Assembly: GCA_024809215.1 (NCBI GenBank)
Contig: JANUBW010000002.1
Span: 915,448-979,447, forward strand
DNA length: 64,000 nt
Direction of reading: 5' to 3'
DNA from: Niastella sp. OAS944
Lineage (GTDB): Bacteria; Bacteroidota; Bacteroidia; Chitinophagales; Chitinophagaceae
Shown here: one piece after another, positions 34,998 through 43,509 of the stretch
Layout of the letters: every line of letters begins with the position of its first letter
Numbering within the stretch: position 1 is the first letter of the stretch
Made by a program: the position numbers and the translations under genes
Notes under the pieces: generated by a model
Database searches by the model: none
The model's input: the letters and a program-made list of their open reading frames with translations, nothing else
What the model was told of the DNA's origin: nothing

Positions 34998-35066
34998 GGT
35001 TTCCTCTGTGCGGCAGCCTGACTAATAGTTGAAAAGTTGATAATGGTGATAGAGTTGATAAAGGCA

Positions 35067-35343
35067 GTTCTTAGTTTTTAGTTCTTAGTTTTTAGTTCTT
35101 AGTTTTCGCGATAACGTGCATTAGCTGTATTCGCTTTAGGCTTTTAGCTTTCGGCTTTAAGCGGCTGTTTTGTTTGCAGCTTATAGCTTATGGCTTACAG
35201 CTGTATTTTTCACGTTTGCCGTTTCACGTTTTACGTTAGCGAGGCCAGAACCTTCGGAAACCATTGCCGATTGCCGATTCACGATTGCCGAAGAAGCGAT
35301 TCTCAAAGTTCGGCATCCCTTTCACGTTTGCCGTTTCACGTTT
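35067..35343. repeat. Composite heptamer element, right copy (inverted)
   Basis: Blocks in 7-bp phase: GTTCTTA/GTTTTTA x6 (35067-35108); GCTTTAG, GCTTTTA, GCTTTCG, GCTTTAA (35133-35160); TGCAGCT, TATAGCT, TATGGCT, TACAGCT (35175-35202); CACGTTT, GCCGTTT, CACGTTT, TACGTTA (35211-35238); TTGCCGA, TTGCCGA, TTCACGA, TTGCCGA (35264-35291); CACGTTT, GCCGTTT, CACGTTT (35323-35343). Words and order mirror 27266-27511 on the other strand. No gene is seen in 34974-35363. Confidence 0.9.
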
Positions 35344-35363
35344 TACGAAATAAATACACAGCA

Positions 35364-37085
35364 ATGAGCAATACTAAAAAACTCCGTAGCGCCGATTGGT
35401 TTGGTAAAAATGATAAGATGGGATTTGTGCACCGGTCGTGGTTTAGAACGCAAGGTTACCCTAATGATTATTTTCAGAACAAACCCGTAATTGGCATTTG
35501 CAATACCTGGAGCGAACTTACGCCCTGCAACGGCCATTTACGCGATCTGGCTGAAGTGGTAAAACGTGGGGTGATTGAAGCCGGTGGCTTCCCATTGGAG
35601 TTCCCCGTTACTTCGTTAGGCGAAACCGTTATGCGTCCAACAACTATGCTGTTCCGCAACCTGGCCAGTATGGATACTGAAGAAACCATTCGCGCCAATC
35701 CCATCGACGGCGTTGTATTGCTCACCGGTTGCGATAAAACCACTCCTTCTACCTTAATGGGCGCCTGCAGTGTTGACCTGCCTACTATTATAGTACCTGG
35801 CGGTCCCATGCTGAACGGACGATTCCGGGGCGAATGTATAGGCAGCGGCTCCTTTAACTGGCTGATCAAAGAGAAACAAAACGTAGACAATTATACCGAT
35901 CAGGATATCCTGGATGTAGAAATAGGTGTAGCTCGCAGCCAGGGCCATTGTATGACCATGGGCACTGCCAGCACCATGGCCTGTATGGCAGAATCGCTTG
36001 GACTCACCTTACCAGGCGCCGCGGCCATTCCCGCTGTTGATGCACGCAAAAAAGTAATGGCGCAATTAAGCGGACGGCGAATTGTTGAAATGGTTAAAGA
36101 AGACCTGAAGCTTTCCCGCATCCTTAACCGTTCTGCTTTTGAAAATGCCATTGTTGTTAATTCCGCCATCGGCGGTTCATCCAATTTCATTATCCATTTA
36201 CTGGCCATTGCAGGCCGCATAGGGGTACCGCTTACGCTGGAGGATTTCGATAGCATTGGCAGCAAAGTGCCTTTATTGTTAAACCTGAAACCAGCCGGCA
36301 AATACCTCATGGAAGATTTTTATTACGCCGGCGGACTGCCTGTGATCATCAGGGAAATGCGTTCCTATTTACATAATAATGCCCTCACAGTTAATGGAAA
36401 GACCATTAGCGACAATTGCGCCGTATCTCCTTGCTATAATGCTGACGTGATAGCAACCCCAACGGCGCCATTGCAACAGAATGCCGGCATGGCTGTGCTG
36501 AAAGGAAATTTATGTTTGCATGGGGCCATCATAAAACCTTCAGCCGCCTCGCCGCATTTATTAAAACATCGCGGCCGAGCAGTCGTATTCGAGAACATAG
36601 AAGATTATCATGCCCGTATAGACGATCCTGAACTCGATATAGATGAGCATTGCATCATCGTATTAAAAGGAGTAGGCCCTGTTGGCTACCCCGGTATGCC
36701 CGAGGTTGGCAATGTGGACCTCCCCCTTAAACTATTACAAAAGGGCGTTAAAGACATGGTGCGCATTTCCGATGGCCGCATGAGTGGCACAGCCGGTGGC
36801 ACCGTAGTGTTGCATGTGTCGCCTGAATCGTCTATTGGTGGTGTGCTGGCCCTGGTTCAAAACGGCGATATGATAGAACTGGATGTGGCCGACCGCAAAT
36901 TGCACCTCGATGTATCTGATGAAGAGCTGGCCGCGCGTAAAGCACAATGGCAACCACCCACGCCAATGGCAACACGCGGTTATGTTAAGTTTTACATCGA
37001 TCATGTGCAGCAGGCCCATCTTGGAGCAGACCTCGATGTTCTTAGGGGCGGTTCCGGTTCAGAAGTAGTTCGTGATCTTCACTAA
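35364..37085 (+). CDS. IlvD/Edd family pentonate (L-arabinonate-type) dehydratase
   Basis: The 573-residue protein starts at ATG 35364; the frame is open further upstream only through a repeat array. Fe-S cysteines are Cys55 (TPCNGH), Cys123 (TGCDKTTPST) and Cys196 (QGHCMTMG). These fall exactly four residues before the Cys59/127/200 set of Rhizobium L-arabinonate dehydratase, which binds a [2Fe-2S] cluster. The active-site segment ISDGRMSGTAGG is intact. It converts an aldonate to a 2-keto-3-deoxy acid in the cytoplasm. Adjacent SusCD and FGGY kinase support a sugar-acid pathway. The 3' end overlaps the convergent gene at 37082 by 4 bp. Confidence 0.9.
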   Translation: MSNTKKLRSADWFGKNDKMGFVHRSWFRTQGYPNDYFQNKPVIGICNTWSELTPCNGHLRDLAEVVKRGVIEAGGFPLEFPVTSLGETVMRPTTMLFRNLASMDTEETIRANPIDGVVLLTGCDKTTPSTLMGACSVDLPTIIVPGGPMLNGRFRGECIGSGSFNWLIKEKQNVDNYTDQDILDVEIGVARSQGHCMTMGTASTMACMAESLGLTLPGAAAIPAVDARKKVMAQLSGRRIVEMVKEDLKLSRILNRSAFENAIVVNSAIGGSSNFIIHLLAIAGRIGVPLTLEDFDSIGSKVPLLLNLKPAGKYLMEDFYYAGGLPVIIREMRSYLHNNALTVNGKTISDNCAVSPCYNADVIATPTAPLQQNAGMAVLKGNLCLHGAIIKPSAASPHLLKHRGRAVVFENIEDYHARIDDPELDIDEHCIIVLKGVGPVGYPGMPEVGNVDLPLKLLQKGVKDMVRISDGRMSGTAGGTVVLHVSPESSIGGVLALVQNGDMIELDVADRKLHLDVSDEELAARKAQWQPPTPMATRGYVKFYIDHVQQAHLGADLDVLRGGSGSEVVRDLH

Positions 37086-37285
37086 CTCTTTCTTAGCTTC
37101 TTCCGCAACAAATGCCCTTTCCATAACCAAAAACCAGACAGTATAACAGTTGGCATAATGATCCATTTAACTACCATAGCCTGCTGCGGCATAGTGGCCA
37201 GTGGCCCATAAATATACCCAAGAATGGGAATGCTTAACACAATATGCAGCCACCTGATGATCTTTCTTTCTGTTGATGCTTTCAT
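37082..37285 (-). CDS. Small two-span membrane protein
   Basis: A 67-residue protein with two hydrophobic helices (HIVLSIPILGYIYGPLATM and VVKWIIMPTVILSGFWLW) and a basic tail KGHLLRKKLRKS. The short form with WLH and GYIYGP is common in Bacteroidota as an uncharacterised membrane protein. It starts 4 bp downstream of another small membrane gene and overlaps the dehydratase stop by 4 bp. Confidence 0.75.
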   Translation of the reverse strand: MKASTERKIIRWLHIVLSIPILGYIYGPLATMPQQAMVVKWIIMPTVILSGFWLWKGHLLRKKLRKS

Positions 37286-37289
37286 AGTA

Positions 37290-37553
37290 CTACCGGTTAA
37301 TTATTGAATCGGCAGGTAGCCGGTCGCAATGTTCATAATGATATACACCACGCTGATCGCGGTAACCACGCCAGCCACCAAAACGCATACCCAGTCCTGT
37401 GGTAATAAAGAACAATGCAATTACCAGAATGGCGGCTATCTTACTAAAAACGGCCAGTGTTCTTCTTTGAGAAAAATTACCGAATATAGCGCCGATGATA
37501 AATACCATACAGGCTACAAAAAGTACCCTCAGTAAAATGAATAACGGGAACAT
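37290..37553 (-). CDS. Small membrane protein, two predicted spans
   Basis: An 87-residue protein with two hydrophobic segments (LRVLFVACMVFIIGAIFG; FSKIAAILVIALFFITTG) and a polar, aromatic C-terminus (GWRGYRDQRGVYHYEHCDR). I do not recognise a family. It is co-oriented and nearly contiguous with the 67-residue gene, so the two probably function together. Confidence 0.65.
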   Translation of the reverse strand: MFPLFILLRVLFVACMVFIIGAIFGNFSQRRTLAVFSKIAAILVIALFFITTGLGMRFGGWRGYRDQRGVYHYEHCDRLPADSIINR

Positions 37554-37665
37554 AAAATTTGTTTTAAAATGAGTAAATATTCCAACGATTGCTGAAACAA
37601 AATTACTCCGGCGAACACCCCGTTTTCGTGGAGAGTAGACGACCGGGTTACATGAGTAGACGAGC

Positions 37666-38373
37666 TTATTTATTCAGGGAGAGCAAAGATTCAACGGCAG
37701 ACCGGTAACTATCACTTAGCGGCAATTCAATGTTACCCAGGCAAATAATATCACGCTTAAGCGCCGTTACTTTATCAGCAGCAATGATGTAAGATTTATG
37801 AATGCGTACCAACCGATACGGCAGCAATTTATCTTCAAGGGCTTTCAAACTCATTTTGGTCATTACCGGTTTGGCGGTAGTAGTTAAATAGATCTTCACA
37901 TAATCCTTCATGCCCTCTATGTACAGGATATCGGCAATGGTGACCTTTATTTGATTGTATTCTACATAAACAAAAAAATGATCGGGCCTTGGAGCTTCTG
38001 CCTTGGGCGCCTGCTTCAATCTAAATAATTCATTTGCTTTATTACAGGCCTTTAAAAACCGTTCAAACGAAACGGGTTTCAACAGGTAGTCTACTGCAGC
38101 CAACTCAAAACCTTCAAAAGCATGTTCTTTATAAGCGGTAACAAAAATGATCATCGGCGGATGCTGCAGCGATTGTACAAACTGAATTCCATCCAGTCCG
38201 GGCATTTGAATATCCAGAAAGATAAGATCAACCTCTTCGCGATGCAATAGCTCAATGGCTTCCAGGGCATTTTTACAACGGCCCGCCAATTGTAAAAAAG
38301 GTACCTTGTTGATGTTATCAACCAGCAGGTCTAATACCCATTTTTCATCATCCACGGCAATACATCGCATCAT
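37666..38373 (-). CDS. LytTR-type response regulator
   Basis: A 235-residue regulator. The receiver domain (1-120) has Asp8-Asp9, phospho-acceptor Asp54 in IFLDIQMPG, Thr in FVTAYKEHA and Lys in YLLKPVS. The LytTR DNA-binding domain (~135-230) has YIEGMKDYVKIYL, RIHKSYIIA and LPLSDSYR. It overlaps the histidine kinase gene by 4 bp, so they form a coupled two-component pair. Confidence 0.92.
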   Translation of the reverse strand: MMRCIAVDDEKWVLDLLVDNINKVPFLQLAGRCKNALEAIELLHREEVDLIFLDIQMPGLDGIQFVQSLQHPPMIIFVTAYKEHAFEGFELAAVDYLLKPVSFERFLKACNKANELFRLKQAPKAEAPRPDHFFVYVEYNQIKVTIADILYIEGMKDYVKIYLTTTAKPVMTKMSLKALEDKLLPYRLVRIHKSYIIAADKVTALKRDIICLGNIELPLSDSYRSAVESLLSLNK

Positions 38374-39371
38374 AATAATTTACAATTAAGATGAACGGAA
38401 TATATACCATCCTTGTCGGAAATATTCAACTGATAGTTATTGGCATATAACAACTCAAGGCGGTTTTGAACATTGGCCAGCCCAATGCCCGAATGCCTGT
38501 CTTTCGACAGGTTCGAAGCGCTGTAATTATTTTCTACACTAAAAGTGAGCATTGGCTCCTTCACTACAATCGCTATTTTTATAAACGGCGCCTTTACCAG
38601 GCCAATACCATGTTTGAACGCGTTTTCGATAAATGGCACCAGCAGCATAGGTTCTATCATTCCTTCAGGATAATCGTTGTGTATTTGCAGTTCAACCTTT
38701 ACATCTTCCCCAAACCGCAATTGCTGCAGTGACACATAATTGACAATATGCTCAATCTCCTTCCCTATAGATATCTTTTCCTCATTGCTTTCATACAACA
38801 TATATCGCAGCAATTCACTCAGCTGTATCAGCGAGGGCTCAAGCAATTTTGACTGATGCCGCGCCAGCGACACCATATTGGTGAGCATGTTAAATAAAAA
38901 GTGCGGACTAACCTGTGAACGTAATAATTTCAGTTCGGCATCGAGGCGCTGGGCACGGGCTTCCTTTTCCATACGTTCAAACCTGATGCGGTCATATATA
39001 AGGCGGAAAATGATACTGGCAAAAATAAAAGGCGCTACGGGAAAAAAGATCAGGCGTTTGTTAACTGCTGTAAACTGAAAATCGGGATCAAGCTGTAAAA
39101 AGAAAACCTTGGCAAAGCCAGAGAAAGCTACAATAGCTACCAGGCAAATGATGTACAACCACCAGGTGCGTTTATTCAGCAGTTTGGGATACAGGTAAAA
39201 TGCGTTGAAATAGAACAGTGCGATATGATATAATGTGGTGATAAGGTAAAAACCAACCGACAATCCAAAGAACGACTGGTCCCACAACAGGATGCCGGGA
39301 ACGGCCAGCAGCAACGGCCATACAAGAGCATGGACCCATTTAGCTGATAAAGAAGGCTGTACCCGTTTCAT
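38370..39371 (-). CDS. LytS/YehU-type sensor histidine kinase
   Basis: A 333-residue kinase with four predicted membrane spans in the first ~145 residues. It has a HisK-type H-box (LRSQVSPHFLFNML) and an HATPase region (VPFIENAFKHGI as N box, HSGIGLANVQNRLELLY as G box). No extracellular sensing domain is present. It is translationally coupled to the LytTR regulator at 37666. The signal is unknown. Confidence 0.9.
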   Translation of the reverse strand: MKRVQPSLSAKWVHALVWPLLLAVPGILLWDQSFFGLSVGFYLITTLYHIALFYFNAFYLYPKLLNKRTWWLYIICLVAIVAFSGFAKVFFLQLDPDFQFTAVNKRLIFFPVAPFIFASIIFRLIYDRIRFERMEKEARAQRLDAELKLLRSQVSPHFLFNMLTNMVSLARHQSKLLEPSLIQLSELLRYMLYESNEEKISIGKEIEHIVNYVSLQQLRFGEDVKVELQIHNDYPEGMIEPMLLVPFIENAFKHGIGLVKAPFIKIAIVVKEPMLTFSVENNYSASNLSKDRHSGIGLANVQNRLELLYANNYQLNISDKDGIYSVHLNCKLL

Positions 39372-39612
39372 ATCTCAAATATACTGTATGACCTGTAAAT
39401 TAGGGATCAGGCCCATTTCGGGCAAAGATGTGTAGACAAAAAGGGAACATGAGTAGAACAAAATGAAAAAACCCACTGTGCGCCTGATATAAGTAAAATT
39501 TAATATAAATATTAAGCAATAAGCGTTATAATTTCATTCTTTTTCATTTTTTCAAGCAACACTCACCCGAAAATCAGTACCATCTATTATATTTACGCCT
39601 AAAAGATCTTAA

Positions 39613-40440
39613 ATGAAGTTTACAGCACACAATATCCTATTGGGCGATGGCACAAAAACTATGGGCGATGGCCATATTTTGTTTAGCGAAAGTGAGCTCT
39701 GGAAATCGATCGTAAAAACACTGGACCTGTTCTTTCCCGGAACAAAGGAAGAAAGAAAAAAGGTAAAAGTAGTGGACCTCGGTTCGCTTGAAGGCGGTTA
39801 TGCCGTTGAACTTGCCAAACTGGGTTTCGATACATTAGGTATTGAGGCGCGTGAAGAGAATATTGCAAAATGTAATCATGTTAAGGATAGCCTGAACCTG
39901 TCCAATCTGAAATTTGTAAAAGATGATGCACGAAATATTGCCAATTACGGGAATTTTGATATAGTGCTCTGTTATGGTTTGCTTTACCACCTGAATGATC
40001 CTATTAATTTTATCAAAACCATGAGCAGTTGCAATAGCAAGCTTATGCTTTTGCACACCCATTTTGCGCCGGAACGTGATATCAGGTACGGACTGGGTTT
40101 TCTCAATACCTATTTCATTGCACCCATTCAAAAGAGAACGAAGATCCTGGAGTTTACAAAGAACTGGCGCCTGTCTGCCATTACACGCAACGAAGGTTAC
40201 AGAGGCAGATGGCTGAAAGAGTATAACAAGAATGCAAGCAAAAAGAAAATTGAGAAATTGTTATGGTCGTCATATAACAACGACCAGTCTTTCTGGCTTT
40301 GTAAAAAAGATCTTACGACCGCCTTACACGAGGCCGGCTATGATAGCGTGTTTGAACAATTCAATTACACCGGCGACATCATCCCGCATAATAATAACTA
40401 TCATTATAAGCGTGGTATGTTTGTAGCACTTAAACATTAA
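39613..40440 (+). CDS. Class I SAM-dependent methyltransferase
   Basis: A 275-residue protein with SAM motif I VVDLGSLEGGYAVELAKLGF (~54-73), an acidic residue ending strand 2 (GIEAREENI), and motif IV NFDIVLCYGLLYHLNDP (~117-133). The C-terminal region has no recognisable substrate domain. It stands alone, with a hairpin terminator of the R-element type downstream. The substrate is unknown; the layout resembles small-molecule or sugar methyltransferases. Confidence 0.82.
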   Translation: MKFTAHNILLGDGTKTMGDGHILFSESELWKSIVKTLDLFFPGTKEERKKVKVVDLGSLEGGYAVELAKLGFDTLGIEAREENIAKCNHVKDSLNLSNLKFVKDDARNIANYGNFDIVLCYGLLYHLNDPINFIKTMSSCNSKLMLLHTHFAPERDIRYGLGFLNTYFIAPIQKRTKILEFTKNWRLSAITRNEGYRGRWLKEYNKNASKKKIEKLLWSSYNNDQSFWLCKKDLTTALHEAGYDSVFEQFNYTGDIIPHNNNYHYKRGMFVALKH

Positions 40441-40458
40441 CGTATACTATATTACTGG

Positions 40459-40512
40459 CCTGTAAGGAGCGCATGATCTTACCGATCTGGCGCACTTTAC
40501 AGGTCTTTTTTT
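40459..40512 (+). terminator. Terminator derived from the nested-hairpin element
   Basis: CCTGTAA (40459-40465) pairs with TTACAGG (40497-40503), with an inner GCGC...GCGC pairing, and runs into TCTTTTTTT. It shares AGCGC(A/T)TGATC and GGCGCAC(C/T)TTACAGGTCTTT with copy 1 at 22311-22446, so it looks like a shortened family member. Confidence 0.75.
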
Positions 40513-41104
40513 AGGCGTTGCGGAAAGTATCAGCCACCAGTTGCCGGGTGGTAGCCGTTAAATCGGCTATATCCTGTAAGGAAATGAGCTTATCAAGGAA
40601 AACCTCCTTGTTTATAGCTGTCATGATCTTTTTATGCATGGATGTTTGCAGCAATTCAATTCGTTTGCGGGGCTCGTAAGAGCGGATATAATAAAGCAGG
40701 GATTCTGTTTTGTTCCAACGTTCAATGATCTTACTATAGAACAAGGTAGCCACATTGGGGTCGTGGGTCATAAGATGCTTTATAAAATCAAGGTCATATG
40801 AACGGATCTCGGTAGGTGTTAATGTTTTGCTGAACTCGGAAAAGGGCGCATTGGGCAAAAAATTGAGATTGCCAAAAAACTCACCGGGTGTTACAATCTC
40901 ATACACACACTCCTTACCCTTGGGCGAAAGCCGGCCTAATTTTACGGCGCCGTTAATGATCTCATAAATGTTGGTAAACTGTTGTGGAGCGCTATACAGC
41001 CAGCTGTGCTTCTTCAGCATATGATGAGATGTTTTTTCCTTTAATCCAGGAATATCCTTTGATAAAAGGTAATTATACAGGCCCATTTCTGCTATAGTAG
41101 ACAT
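40511..41104 (-). CDS. Crp/Fnr-type regulator
   Basis: The 197-residue protein starts at ATG 41104 (MSTIAEMGLY); the TTG at 41140 is less likely. It has a cyclic-nucleotide-binding-like beta barrel (~40-110; IINGAVKLGRLSPKGKECVY, VTPGEFFG) and a C-terminal HTH that is short (ISLQDIADLTATTRQLVADT). No Cys set for an Fe-S cluster is present. It is convergent with the methyltransferase. The ligand and targets are unknown. Confidence 0.85.
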   Translation of the reverse strand: MSTIAEMGLYNYLLSKDIPGLKEKTSHHMLKKHSWLYSAPQQFTNIYEIINGAVKLGRLSPKGKECVYEIVTPGEFFGNLNFLPNAPFSEFSKTLTPTEIRSYDLDFIKHLMTHDPNVATLFYSKIIERWNKTESLLYYIRSYEPRKRIELLQTSMHKKIMTAINKEVFLDKLISLQDIADLTATTRQLVADTFRNA

Positions 41105-41225
41105 AAGCGCAATTTTACGCTCAAAATTCCTTCTTTGCAAATCTGCTTTTGCAAATTATTGGTTAAGGCAACAATTAATAAACTTTATTTTAACATAGAC
41201 CATTGCCAATAAGGCCTAACTGGTT

Positions 41226-41639
41226 TTAGCTTACAGACCCCACCTTGCAAAACGCATGAAATGTTTTAGCCGTGGCTACCCCATCGCTGAACGTAATGGG
41301 TTTTGTAATGTAGGAATGGGCGCCCAGCCGCATGCATTTTTCCTTTTCGAAGGGATTTATAGAAGTAGAATAAATAATAACCGGGATGTTCCTGAAACGG
41401 TCATCGTTCTTTATATGGCTGAGCGTTTCCGTGCCATTCATTTTGGGCATATTTAGGTCGAGAACAATTAAACAGGGAAGCTCGTTTTGTTCATGATGTT
41501 TTTTCAACAGGTCGAGCATTAGCACCCCGTTCTCTGCAAAAAGCATTAAATGCGCGGCCTTAATATGTTCCATTGCTTCAGAAATTATCCACCTGTCTTC
41601 AGCATCATCTTCAGCCATGAATATTTTACCTGTTTCCAT
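41226..41639 (-). CDS. Single-domain response regulator
   Basis: A 137-residue receiver without an output domain. It has acidic pocket residues (AEDDAED), phospho-acceptor Asp in IVLDLNMPKMNG, Thr/Ser in IYSTS and Lys in YITKPI. It belongs to the Rcp1-like group often paired with phytochrome-type kinases. It lies 8 bp downstream of the truncated histidine kinase and was presumably that kinase's partner. Confidence 0.88.
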   Translation of the reverse strand: METGKIFMAEDDAEDRWIISEAMEHIKAAHLMLFAENGVLMLDLLKKHHEQNELPCLIVLDLNMPKMNGTETLSHIKNDDRFRNIPVIIYSTSINPFEKEKCMRLGAHSYITKPITFSDGVATAKTFHAFCKVGSVS

Positions 41640-41647
41640 ATGCAATA

Positions 41648-42208
41648 TTAATTACCTGGTGTGTTTAATGGCAAAGAAACGAAAAAGGTTGCCCCCTCGC
41701 CTTCCCGGCCATTGGCCCAAATAGATCCGGCGTGCATTTCAACGATCTTACGGCAAATAGCCAAACCCAACCCTGTTCCTTCAAATGCCGCACGGCCGTG
41801 CAAACGCTGGAACAACATGAACATTTGCGGAACATATTGTTCATCAAAGCCAATGCCATTGTCTTTAAATGCAATTTCCAAAAAACCATTTTCTTCTTTA
41901 CAGGTAATATCCACCACCGGTTTATGCAAGGGCCGTGAATACTTGATGGCATTGGAAATGATATTCTCAAACAACTGGCGTAACATACTTTTATCGCCTG
42001 TAATAACAGGGAAAACGGGCAAATTGATCACAGCCTGTTTTTCCTCAATAGCTATTTCAAGGTCCTGACTGGCTTCCTGTGCTATTTCATTAAGATCAAC
42101 CTCTGCAAACTCCAGCTTTTCTTTATTGATCTGTGAAAACAGTAACAGGTCCTGGATCAGGTTACGCATGCGGTGCGAAGCGGATCGCATATTTTCTAAA
42201 AATCCCAT
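41648..42208 (-). CDS. Histidine kinase remnant lacking the H-box
   Basis: A 186-residue protein that begins in the middle of a HisKA domain: second dimerisation helix (ASHRMRNLIQDLLLFSQ), then an HATPase_c domain (N box FENIISNAIKYSR; G boxes DNGIGFD and EGTGLGLAI). The phospho-acceptor histidine helix is absent. The frame stays open upstream of the ATG and reads NYTGVIDEKGMGFLENM, which still looks like HisKA sequence, before running into the end of the STAS gene and a stop. It therefore looks like the 3' part of a once longer kinase, cut by a deletion. It could still bind ATP. Confidence 0.8.
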   Translation of the reverse strand: MGFLENMRSASHRMRNLIQDLLLFSQINKEKLEFAEVDLNEIAQEASQDLEIAIEEKQAVINLPVFPVITGDKSMLRQLFENIISNAIKYSRPLHKPVVDITCKEENGFLEIAFKDNGIGFDEQYVPQMFMLFQRLHGRAAFEGTGLGLAICRKIVEMHAGSIWANGREGEGATFFVSLPLNTPGN

Positions 42209-42215
42209 TCCCTTC

Positions 42216-42977
42216 TCATCTATAACCCCGGTATAATTGTGCGCTGGCCATTGTAGCCTTTGTTACAACATGTGAAAGGTCGATGCCGAGATGCACTACA
42301 GTTTGAGCGATCTCGGGCCGTATGCCACTGATTATACATTCGGCGCCCATGAGCTTGGTTGCAGAAACTGTTTTTATCAGGTGCTGGGCAACGAGTGAGT
42401 CTACTGCCGGAACACCTGAGATATCGAGAATGGCAATGGTGCTGCCGCTGTCAACTATTTCGTGTAACAGGCTTTCCATTACCACCTGGGTGCGTGCACT
42501 GTCTAATGTACCTATGATAGGCAATGCCAGTATGCCATCCCATACCCTGATAACGGGTGTTGAAATTTCTGTTATTTCATTTGTTTGGCGAAGAATTACT
42601 TCCTCACGGCCCTGAATAAATGTTTCAAAAGTGATAATACCAAAACTGTCTATCAGTTTACTTATAGATAAAGATGCTTCATATAAAAACGCAGGATCAT
42701 TGTTTATTTCCTGTTGTAAAGTATTTAATAAAGCATCTTTCAAACTGAATACATAAACACCGGTATCTCGCGGCGAATACCCCTGCCGGGCACGTGAAAT
42801 GGAAATGCCTGCAAGGCTCTCTCTCACTTTCTCAAAATCGGGTGAATTGGTATCGTTGATATTACTATCGGTTACTGTATTCAATAACGCATCCAGTAAT
42901 TCATTCGATTGTTCCTGCAGATCTTCATTGCTCATCAGGTCTTCGCGCAACGATTCATCGGCAAGCTGTTTGTTCAT
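42216..42977 (-). CDS. RsbR-like STAS protein (RsbRD N-terminus)
   Basis: A 253-residue stressosome-type protein. Residues ~25-125 form the non-haem globin-like RsbRD sensor region (VFSLKDALLNTLQQEI), followed by a STAS domain (~145-245; VIRVWDGILALPIIGTLDSA, IAILDISGVPAVDS, ISGIRPEIAQTVVHLGID). The C-terminus VTKATMASAQLYRGYR departs from the family's usual helix at the point where kinase-like sequence begins on the next frame. Normally such genes are followed by RsbS, RsbT and further signalling genes, which are missing here. Confidence 0.82.
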   Translation of the reverse strand: MNKQLADESLREDLMSNEDLQEQSNELLDALLNTVTDSNINDTNSPDFEKVRESLAGISISRARQGYSPRDTGVYVFSLKDALLNTLQQEINNDPAFLYEASLSISKLIDSFGIITFETFIQGREEVILRQTNEITEISTPVIRVWDGILALPIIGTLDSARTQVVMESLLHEIVDSGSTIAILDISGVPAVDSLVAQHLIKTVSATKLMGAECIISGIRPEIAQTVVHLGIDLSHVVTKATMASAQLYRGYR

Positions 42978-43438
42978 TCAGGTTTCAAGAATTTGTTTTC
43001 TCTTTTTTTGCAGCAGTTTAGAGAAATCAGTCTTCATGATAATGTATATATGTTATATTATATAATAGATGGCCGGGTATTGTCAACATGACAATACATT
43101 AATAAGTTTTTAATCAGTAATGCTATTAAAGAGAGTTATCGTTTACTTATCCGGGAGAGACCGCTTCCTGAAAACGGGATATAATTTCCCCGTTTCAAAA
43201 ATCTAATCGAGTAGGTACGCTTTACCTCAGGTTCCTTATTCAAGGAGGCTAAAGTTCTGTCGGGGAGTAAGTAAAAACCTTGTCACAGCTTATTTTCATT
43301 GGAGGCGAAGCACAAAAGCGGAGGCTCATTAATACGAATGGTAGCTGTAATTTTTGACATCATATACGTTTTTAAAGCGATGGATGAATAAATACGTATA
43401 TGAAGAGGTGCAAAGCTTGTACCACCGGCGCTGAACCA
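42978..43438. other. Gene-free interval with a dyad and a small hairpin
   Basis: About 460 bp without a credible ORF. It holds an A+T-rich stretch (43040-43068), the dyad GTATTGTC-N5-GACAATAC (43077-43097) and a short inverted repeat AAACGGG...CCCGTTT (43172-43195). The dyad lies 100 bp upstream of the STAS gene and is a candidate operator; the rest I cannot interpret. Confidence 0.45.
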
Positions 43439-43473
43439 AACATCAATGCCTCCCCGCGGGAGGCATTGATGTT
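43439..43473 (-). terminator. Strong 16-bp hairpin after the permease gene
   Basis: A perfect 16-bp stem (43439-43454 with 43458-43473, loop CGC) lies 36 bp past the end of the FtsX-type gene. On the minus strand a short TTTGG follows, so the T-run is weak. Confidence 0.7.
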
Positions 43474-43509
43474 ATTAATTGCAGGAACGACAAAAACGCC
43501 AAAAAGCCC

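Noticed and set aside
35190..35363. N-terminal extension of the IlvD/Edd dehydratase
   Set aside because: It is again array-encoded sequence; the ATG at 35364 matches the family start and the cysteine spacing.
36735..37019. 94-codon frame opposite the dehydratase
   Set aside because: Antisense shadow of the conserved C-terminal part of the IlvD/Edd gene.
43098..43438. Possible decayed gene or RNA in the gap before the permease
   Set aside because: No frame, tRNA-like fold or family resemblance could be seen; only a short inverted repeat.
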